In this document: positions 57,063-64,000 of the stretch, in pieces
How the letters are laid out: every line of letters starts with the position of its first letter
Position numbering within the stretch: position 1 is the stretch's first letter
From: Phaeosaccion multiseriatum
Lineage: Eukaryota; Ochrophyta, other classes
Assembly (NCBI GenBank): GCA_965112735.1
Contig: OZ218960.1
Coordinates: 2,542,001-2,606,000 of the forward strand
Direction of reading: 5' to 3'
DNA length: 64,000 nucleotides
The notes under the pieces: generated by a model
The model's input: the letters and a program-made list of their open reading frames with translations, nothing else
Told to the model about the DNA's origin: nothing
Databases searched by the model: none
Program-made: the position numbers and the translations under genes

Positions 57063-60000
57063 ACAGCGGGGCGTGACTTGGCCACTGCTCTCTCCTCGTA
57101 GGCTTCGCGTGCTCTTTGTACGAACAGCCCCCCCCGCCTGCGCCTCCCTTGTTCTCTACCCTCACCCCCACCCTATCCGTCTCGCGCTGGTTGGCTTCTC
57201 ATGGTCCACAACCTCACAACCAACCACCGCACTGCCGACCTCCACCCGCCTCTCTCCATCCCTCCCTCTGCCCGAAATGGGGAATTGAATGTGTGTGGAA
57301 TAACATGCATGCATGGCAAACATTCATATGGCACAACACAACCAACAACGCCAGCTCCTGGCCGGGCCCGACACAGTGTTTGTGGTGGGTGATACCGTCG
57401 ATATGGAAACCATGACCATGGCCAAGGATGTAGCGAGAGCCATGGGGAGCCGAATCGTGACGGAGACGCCTCATGCTGACAATGTGGACCTGCAGCACCA
57501 CTATCAGAGCGAGATGAGCATGAATGACGTGTCGGAGAAGGCTGACGTGGTGTTGTTTGTGGGCATGAACCCTCGGCTAGAGGGCTTGCTGCTGTCAATG
57601 AGGATGCGCTACCACTGGCGGATGGGAGACTTTTACGCCGCCGGAGTTGGAGGTATGGATACGGACGAGAGCAATAGATTGATTGATTGATGGATTGATA
57701 GAAAGATGGATTCATGTCATCGGAAGGAGTGGGCTCCCAAGGGGGGGTAGTTAGGGTGGTTCGGTAGTTGTCCCCATAGACCTGTCTACCTGCCTTGCCT
57801 GTCTACCTGTCTGTCTATCTGTCTGCCTGCCTGTCTATCTGCCCGTCTGCGTGCCTGTCTGCCTGTCTTCCCGTCTGCCTGCCTGTCCAGATGTGTGGTG
57901 CTGCTGCTCTGCTGTCGTCTTTGGGTTCGTTCGGATCGGGTGTCTGCTTCCTTCTTCCTTCTGTTCTTCTCTAACGGGGAGGAGGCCGAAGCGTTGAGTG
58001 AAGTCTCGTGCGTGTCGCCCCTCACGCCCTCCTAATCATGCTCCACCTCTACTCTACCTTTGTCTTGATGTCTCTTCTCTCCTACGACCTCTTCATCGGT
58101 GGGATGCATCATCCTCATCGTCATCCTCATCCTCCTCATCATCATCACCATCACCACCACCATCATCATCATCATCATCCCTCCACAGGCACCTACGACC
58201 AATCTTTCCCCGTCGATTGGATCGGCGTAACGCCCGAGGCTCTCATCAAAATCGCAGAGGGAAAGCACCCCGTCAGTGCCAAGCTTGCCCAGGCGTCGAA
58301 CCCTGTTGTCATGTACAGCCAATCTGTGTACAACCGAGTGGGAACGGACAGCGCCGACCTTCAAAGGGTGCTTCGCTCGCTCAAGCTGCGCGGTGTCACC
58401 CCTGTTCCCTTCTCCATGACGGCTTCCCAAACGGGCGCCAGCGCACTGGGCATTCGGCACTGCCCCAAGGCGATTGCCTCTGCCAAGGCGGTGTACATGA
58501 TTGGCTGCAATCACACTGAGCGCATCTCGGACCTCAAGCGTGCCAACAAGGACGTCAAGATTGTGTACCAGGTAAGGCGGTGCGGTGAGGCGGTGCCGTA
58601 ACAGGGGTGGTGATAGACCGGTAGACCGTCCGTGAGGATGCCAAGCTATGCTAAGCTTTGCCCTGCTAGGCTACGGAGTCAATTTCTGGGGAAGGAGCGT
58701 CGTAAAAGTCTCCTCCGTCTCCTCGGTCTGCTTTGTTGCTGTTGTTGCTGTTGCTGTTGCTGTTACTTTTGTTTCCCGATGCCCCTCCCCCTCCCCCTCT
58801 GCTCTGTGGACCTGCGACAAACCTCCTCGCACCTATGTTGCTGCCCCGATGAAACACAACAAAACAAAACCAAACCAAACCAACAATCAAACTCCAACCC
58901 AAACTCCAACTGCCCCCCAGGGTACGCACGGAGACGAGCATGTGGCTCTGGCGGACTTGATTCTGCCCGGCGCTGCCTACGTGGAGCAGGTGGGTGGGGG
59001 GTGGACAGCACCACCGCACTTGTGTGCTTTTGTTGGAGTTTGAGTTCATTGGACCCTGTCCGTTCCAGCACCCTAAAGCGTCTTGCTTACCTTCCTACAT
59101 CGAGATGAATATCGTATATGCTCCCTTTATCGCTCACTCAATCACTCACTCACTCACCCCGCCCTTTCTCCCTCTCGCCTCCCTCCCTCCCTCCCTTCCT
59201 TCCCTCACTGCCTGCCTTCCTCCCTCTCTCCCTCCCTCCCTCCCTCCCCTCACAGGTGGGCACATACATGAACTTCGAAGGAAGGCCGCAGCAGACAGGT
59301 CTAGCCCTGCCCCCCCCGCAGCTGGCCAGAGAGGACTGGGCGGTGCTCAGGGCCGTGGCAGGGGCCGTCAAGGAGAAGCAGGAGGCGGCGGGCACATGCA
59401 AGGGTCACTTTGATCACGTACTGGAGATGGAGAGCAAGGAGCAGGTCGGTATCGTGCTTGGACTCATGGAGTGGGGGGCTGTGAATGTATGTATGTACGC
59501 GTGCGTGTGGTGCGGCGTGCCGGCGGGCGGGCGGGCATGCGGGCTTGTGGGCTTGCTTTTTATGGATTTTTTGATTGTGACGGAGACTGGGCGACTGACT
59601 GAGAGAGAAGAGAAGAGTTTTGGAGCCGAGTCTCGCAAGCGTTTCGGGCGGGCAGACCCGCATCCCATCCTCTCAACGACTCATGTCCTCACCCATGTTT
59701 GCTGCCTCTCCTTCCTTCCTTGCTTCCTTGCTTGCCCTGCTCCTCTCTCTCTCTCCGCCCCGCCTCCATCCACACCCACACCCACACCCACACCCTTCCT
59801 CCTCCGACACCCAACCCAACCCAAACCAAAACCAAAACCAAAAAATGCACAGGTTGTTGCTCGGATGCACGAGCTCGTACCAGCGACCGCCAACCCCTCC
59901 AAGCGAGAGACGAGCAGCTTTTCAGTCGAGCTGGCAGAGGGCGTCGCCAAGACCACCCTGGAGGGTAAGGACGGGGCGGCGTGCAAGGTGTATAACACAC

Positions 60001-60182
60001 CGCTCAAGCCCGGCGTGGTGGACTTCCACCGCACAGACCAAATGTGCAAGGCTTCCCACACGATGGCAGCCATGTCTCGGCAGCTGAGGACGGAAGAGCA
60101 CAACTACCTGTCTTTCGAGCGATTCTGGGTGCACAGGAACTTTAAGGAGATGAAGGAGAGGGAGATGAAGGGACAGCAATAG
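56029..60182 (+). CDS. nad11: NADH dehydrogenase subunit Nad11/NDUFS1, C-terminal (molybdopterin-oxidoreductase-like) half only
   Basis: Seven exons in phase: 56029-56292, 56770-56931, 57355-57652, 58189-58571, 58921-58989, 59256-59444 and 59853-60182 (TAG), totalling 564 residues. ATG 56029 starts a basic, Ala/Gly/Ser-rich leader ([16 protein letters not shown]) that looks mitochondrial. At about residue 60 it enters the family directly at [20 protein letters not shown], then [55 protein letters not shown] and the terminal [12 protein letters not shown]. Full-length NDUFS1 has roughly 200 N-terminal residues with one 2Fe-2S and two 4Fe-4S clusters. None is present here, and no such exon is seen for 2.5 kb upstream. 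The product would join complex I in the mitochondrial matrix arm beside a separately encoded iron-sulfur half. Genes on both sides are unrelated. Confidence 0.93.
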
Positions 60183-60235
60183 ATGTGGGGCGCGAGAGGG
60201 GACTCCTGTCAAGAAGCGCTGCGCTCTGTCCCGCC

Positions 60236-60268
<33 letters not shown>

Positions 60269-61518
60269 GGCAACCTGGCAAATGGACGAGCGAAGGAGGT
60301 GGATGTGGAGGGAGGGGGGGTGGAGGCGAGATGCCCTGCTCTGAGCTGATTTTGCCGTACCGTACCGCACCGCACCATCAGCGTGTCAGCGTGTAACGGT
60401 CGATGGTGTAGGCTTTGGACGCAGGCACTCTTGGTGCGGGCAATTTAGGCTGCAGGCCGCAGAGGAGAGGTGGGGAGGAGGAGCTCGGGGAGGGACGGGG
60501 GGGAGTCAGGCCGCGGCTGCTGTGGACCGAACGACCGAACGACCGAACGACCGACCGACTCTATTGACCCTTTGCTTTGTTGCAGCAGAAGATGCTTTTA
60601 TCGCGTGCCAAGCTGTTTGGTTTGGTGATCATTGACTCTGCTATCAAGTCTAAGTATGGGTGTGGTGTGTAGGGTAGGGTGTCTTCGTGTTTGCTTTGGC
60701 TTGGTGTTCTCCCTTGAAAATGTTTTATTATAATTTATTCCTTAAGTCTTAGCTCCTTTGTACCAATCATCGAAGTACCAATCATCGAAAACCTCGCCCA
60801 ACCCACTTGCAAATCGAGGTTTGTCTGTCGTGCGGTTTGAGAGACAAACTCGTTATCTCCCTGACTGACTGACGTCCATTCCCTGCCCCCTTGGAAGCAC
60901 GAAGAAAGCGGGGCAAAGATGGCACTCTGAAACCGCTCGGGACTGGCCTGCTCAGCTCCAAGACTATACACACTACCGGGGGGCCCTCACTCCCTCAAAC
61001 GAGCCTCAAATGAGGGTGGATGGAAGCATCAACAGTGGAGCAGACCTCTTGATTTGCTTGAGTTTCAGCAGCTTTCCTGCCTCACCCACCTACCTCCTGC
61101 TGCAACAAGTTTGCTCTCATATTCAAGGATAGGAAAGAGGAGAGCGGTGAGCGCAGCGCTTGACTCTCCAATCGCTCACTCCAGACACACGGCGTTGAAG
61201 CGAAACCACCCACACCCCCCTTCTCTGCCGTTTCCTCCATCTCTCCCTCTTTCCTCCCCGCCGAAAGCACGAGCCCTAGCACAAGCAATAGGCAACACCA
61301 CAAGAGCGGCAGCACTGAATCATCCAATCCACCAATGCAATGGCCGATTGACAGGCACAATGCTTCCTCCGCACCTCGACTCCGCACGTTTGCTGCCATG
61401 CCGTGCCATTGGACCACCTCTTTCCGCTCCTCTCTCCTTTCCTCCTCCCCTCCTTTATGCGCTATCCCTTCCCAGGGCTCCATCGACCGCCCTCATCGGC
61501 CTACTCCCCTTCATTCAC
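60183..61518. other. Convergent intergenic region, no gene seen
   Basis: 3' space of Nad11 (+) and PA28 (-). It contains (CT)n at about 60235-60262, GACC/GAAC tetramers at about 60528-60560 and an AT-rich patch TTTTATTATAATTTATTC near 60722. The frame at 61054-61611 is Pro/Leu/Ser-rich and overlaps the PA28 last exon antisense, so it was not called. Confidence 0.5.
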
Positions 61519-61884
61519 TCAGTACATGAAGGAAGGCGCCCCTCCAGCGTTGGTCCTGGGCTTGCGAATCTTTTCCATATTCTTCTCAATCATGTCGAAA
61601 GTGTACAGTAGAGAGTTGCGTGTCGACTTGAGGGAGGTGTACAGGTGGAGATAAAATTTCAAGTCGATGGCCACCACTGCCAGCTTCTGATCCTCCGTCA
61701 CGAAGGGTGTGGTCTTGGTCTGGGAATCGCTATTCGTCTTTGAGGAAGAAACCTGTGCGTGTGTGTGTGCGTGTGTGTGTGGGTGGGTGTGGGTGGGTGT
61801 GAGTGGGTGTGCGTTCGTGTGCGGGGGTGAGCAAGCCAGCAGCATGGGAGTATTGTATGGGTCAAGGGGCGGTTGTTGGCGTGA

Positions 61885-61932
<48 letters not shown>

Positions 61933-61971
61933 AAGAGGGACAGATAGGGAGAGAGAGGTGCACAGAGAGAA

Positions 61972-62021
<50 letters not shown>

Positions 62022-63197
62022 GGAGAGAGAGAGAGCGAGGGACAGATCTCCAGTGAATGAGTGCACAGGCTTACGTGGTGCCTCCCACAGCGCACGCATC
62101 CGCAGTACCCTGCAAATAGAGAGCCCAACAGACCCAACCCAACACACTTAGCCCCCCCCCCCACCCCATCCACCCCATCCGCCCCCTCCCCAACGAGTCG
62201 TTCTCCGAGGATGCGCTCTGCTACTCTTGGAGCTTGGCATGGTGTCACCCCACCCACCCACCCCTGCCCCCTCCACTCGCTCACTCCCCCACCCTCCACC
62301 TGCTGACCTGATCGCCATCCTTGCCGCCCTTGGCATCTGTGCTGGAGGAGGCGACCTTCTGTTCCTCCGAGGTCTTGACGGCAATCTTTTCCACCGCCCC
62401 TGCCCTCTTCTCATGGTAATCTCCAAAGCCGTCTAGCGTCTTCGTTAGGCCATCCGCCTGCCCGCAGAGACGAGGAAGACGACAGAAGAACAAACACACA
62501 AAGGCCATACGTTTGTGCGTTGTGTTACACCCACAGCTGGTCAAGAGTGGGGATTCAGTTCTGTGGACCTCCCCTCCCCTCTACTCTCCTCTACTCCGCA
62601 CCGCACACACCTGCTCCTTGAGTGCCTTGAGGGTGTCAAGCTGCACGCCGACTCCGAAGTTTCCCCCGTCCTCTATAGGTGGTACGAGCACTGTTTGTGG
62701 TGTGAGAGGGGGGACCGAGGGCGAGGCAGGCACGCACGCAGGCAGGCAGGCAGGCAGAGCGAAGCGGGTAGAGAATGCTTGGGTGAGTGACCTCCCTACC
62801 CTACCCTACCCTACTCAGGGCTGTCTTGGCCCTTCGACGGGTGACCACACTGGGATGGCCATGCACACAGGGCAGCCCCCCTCGCCTCTGCCCTCCCACA
62901 CAGTAAAACACTGGTTGTGTACTCACTCATGATCCACCCAATGAGCGCTTGTAGCTTGCTCACTCCGGCCAGTACGCAGCTCTGCACCTCCACCTTGAGC
63001 TCCTTGAGGTCGGCATTGGCAGCAGGGGGCGCCAGGGCCTGCAGGTATTGGTTCTCAAGCTCTCCGAGATGATAGGCCTCCTCTGCCGCGTGAAACTTGC
63101 CTCCCTTGAGCAAGTCGTTGATCTTGCCGATCAAGGGCACGATGGTCTTAGTCGCGTCCTCTCCCTCCGACACGGCGATTGCCTTAAGTTGGTCCAT
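61519..63197 (-). CDS. Proteasome activator PA28 (REG/PSME) subunit
   Basis: Four exons on minus in phase: 63197-62927, 62672-62611, 62457-62308 and 61752-61519, totalling 238 residues, the usual PA28 length. N-terminal helix: SEGEDATKTIVPLIGKINDL. Middle: KDGGNFGVGVQLDTLKALKE, the family's D-G-x-N-F-G-V activation-loop region. C-terminal helix: DLKFYLHLYTSLKSTRNSLL then DMIEKNMEKIRKPR, ending in FMY, with a C-terminal Tyr suited to docking in the 20S alpha ring. The Ser/Lys/Thr-rich insert (exon 3 to 4) sits where the PA28 homologue-specific insert lies. PA28 forms heptameric rings that open the 20S proteasome without ATP. A GT-AG flanked 35-nt segment near 62069-62111 would shift the frame and was left out. 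Confidence 0.93.
61890..62040. repeat. (GA)n microsatellite in the last PA28 intron
   Basis: Imperfect GA dinucleotides, about 150 bp ((CT)n on the coding strand). The acceptor side of the same intron is a (CACA/CCCA)-type pyrimidine/adenine repeat on the coding strand. Confidence 0.9.
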
Positions 63198-63467
63198 GAC
63201 TATGATGTTTGCTGTTTATGTGATCTTTATGTTCTCCGGAACACCATCAACGGACCATCGTCGCCATTTGATGAGACTGGATGCTGTGTTGGGGAAGCGG
63301 GATCGAAGCAGCCAGCCGCGGGACTATCTCTTGCTTCCTTTCCATCGCGCATGTTGCTTTCGCCAATGTGACCCGCCAACGACATAGCAATCATGCAGTA
63401 GTTCTCTGTACGCCGGTCTTGCCCAGAAGGAAGGCCACCGAACCACTGTGTAGGGGAGGAGGTGGAG
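63198..63467. promoter_or_regulatory. Divergent intergenic region between PA28 (-) and the phosphatase (+)
   Basis: 270 bp separate the two start codons, so both promoters should lie here. No TATA box or other named motif is evident. Confidence 0.4.
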
Positions 63468-64000
63468 ATGAAGAAGAGCCAGCGCTCCATCTTGCTTCCC
63501 CCATTCCGCTATGGCCAGGTGAGAGAGTGCGAGAGAAGGGTGTGGAATCGAGGCTGGGGCTTTTCGTGGAGCTAGGTGCCGTATCCACGAAGAGGACGCT
63601 TGCAGGCCACAGCCTCAGACTCAGTCTGCCCTTGCCAATCCCCCCGCCCCCCCCCCCATGTACTGCTCGCAACTGCTGCTGCTGCTGCTTGGCTGCTCCT
63701 GCTCGCCCAGATGGAGGAGGGCCTGTTCCGAGGGGCTCACCCCACGCTCAAGACCTTTCGCTTCCTGACGCGGCTCCAGCTGCGCACCATTATCAGCATC
63801 ACACCCGAGGCCCCCATCGCAGACCTCGAGGCCTTTTGCAAGGATGAGGGCATCCGGCTGGAGCACTTCCTCGCTCCTAGATACAAGGGCGAGGATATCA
63901 CCCTCACCCACGCGCAGGCAAGATAAAAAAGGATGCATGCTTTCTTATTTGGACGCAAGCCTTCGTCGAAACACCTTCCCTCTCTCTGTCTCGAAACAAA
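63468..64000 (+). CDS. Plant/fungal atypical dual-specificity phosphatase (Siw14-like), 5' part
   Basis: Exons 63468-63518 and 63711-63917 join in phase 0, giving 86 residues before the window ends. The protein starts MKKSQRSILLPPFRYGQ and continues MEEGLFRGAHPTLKTFRFLT, then LRTIISITPEAPIADLEAFC and DEGIRLEHF. This is the N-terminal block of the Y_phosphatase2 (PFA-DSP) family: PP-F-x-Y/F, then G-L/I-F/Y-R-G/S-x-x-P, then I-x-L/I-T/C-P-E. These enzymes dephosphorylate inositol pyrophosphates or phosphotyrosine. The catalytic H-C-x-G-K-x-R-T-G should lie downstream, outside the window. The second exon ends CAG|GCAAGA. Reading through gives a stop after two codons, so a GC donor is likely. ATG 63711 alone is a weaker start because it loses PPFRYG. 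Confidence 0.85.
63918..63923 (+). other. Putative GC splice donor in the phosphatase gene
   Basis: CAG|GCAAGA follows an exon that is phase 0 at this point, with the same context as the donor at 2128. The acceptor is outside the window, so this rests on the need for a continuing catalytic domain. Confidence 0.5.

Noticed and set aside
62069-62111. Extra 35-nt exon in PA28
   Set aside because: It is flanked by AG and GT on the minus strand but would shift the conserved C-terminal helix out of frame.

Overview
The window is nuclear DNA of a eukaryotic microbe, most likely a stramenopile, probably an alga. Every confident gene is split by spliceosomal introns and GC is moderately high. One protein carries the EGF-like pattern C-P-x-G-x-A-W ... 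E-C-S-N-x-G-T-C ... C-x-C ... G-x-A-C-x-R, which I associate with stramenopile proteomes. A nuclear gene with a mitochondrial-type leader encodes only the C-terminal half of complex I subunit Nad11/NDUFS1, an arrangement known from several stramenopile algae. The genus cannot be settled by reading. Nothing prokaryotic, organellar or clearly viral was seen.

Layout. 393-4245 (+): 3' part of an RCC1-repeat gene. 4378-15194 (+): a very long gene ending in a GT10 (alpha-fucosyltransferase) domain. 16886-24526 (+): a secreted cysteine-rich protein built from about 20 tiny exons with an internal exon-set duplication. 25508-40471 (-): a tandem array of seven-transmembrane RGS genes, four intact and two broken, separated by satellites and by a translocated piece of the cysteine-rich gene. 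40801-53523 (+): a 2,985-residue surface protein with EGF-like modules, a stalk of roughly 280 seven-residue repeats and a C-terminal Peptidase_S74 (intramolecular chaperone) domain. 56029-60182 (+): Nad11 C-terminal half. 61519-63197 (-): PA28 proteasome activator. 63468 to the window end (+): start of a plant/fungal atypical dual-specificity phosphatase.

The genes form no single pathway. Three of them (the fucosyltransferase-like protein, the cysteine-rich secreted protein and the S74 protein) belong to the secretory route or cell surface, and the RGS array to G-protein signalling. Nad11, PA28 and the phosphatase are housekeeping genes.

Introns are full of simple repeats. Many start as a run of the donor motif itself, (GTGA)n, (GTGC)n or (GT)n, or end in an expanded pyrimidine repeat before the acceptor. 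A 20-bp sequence, GTTGGTGATACAGCAGCAGC, recurs about a dozen times in both orientations and in several reading frames. At least three introns appear to use GC-AG boundaries. Exon models were made by hand from splice motifs and phase continuity. All multi-exon sums are multiples of three, but transcripts would be needed to fix the ends.
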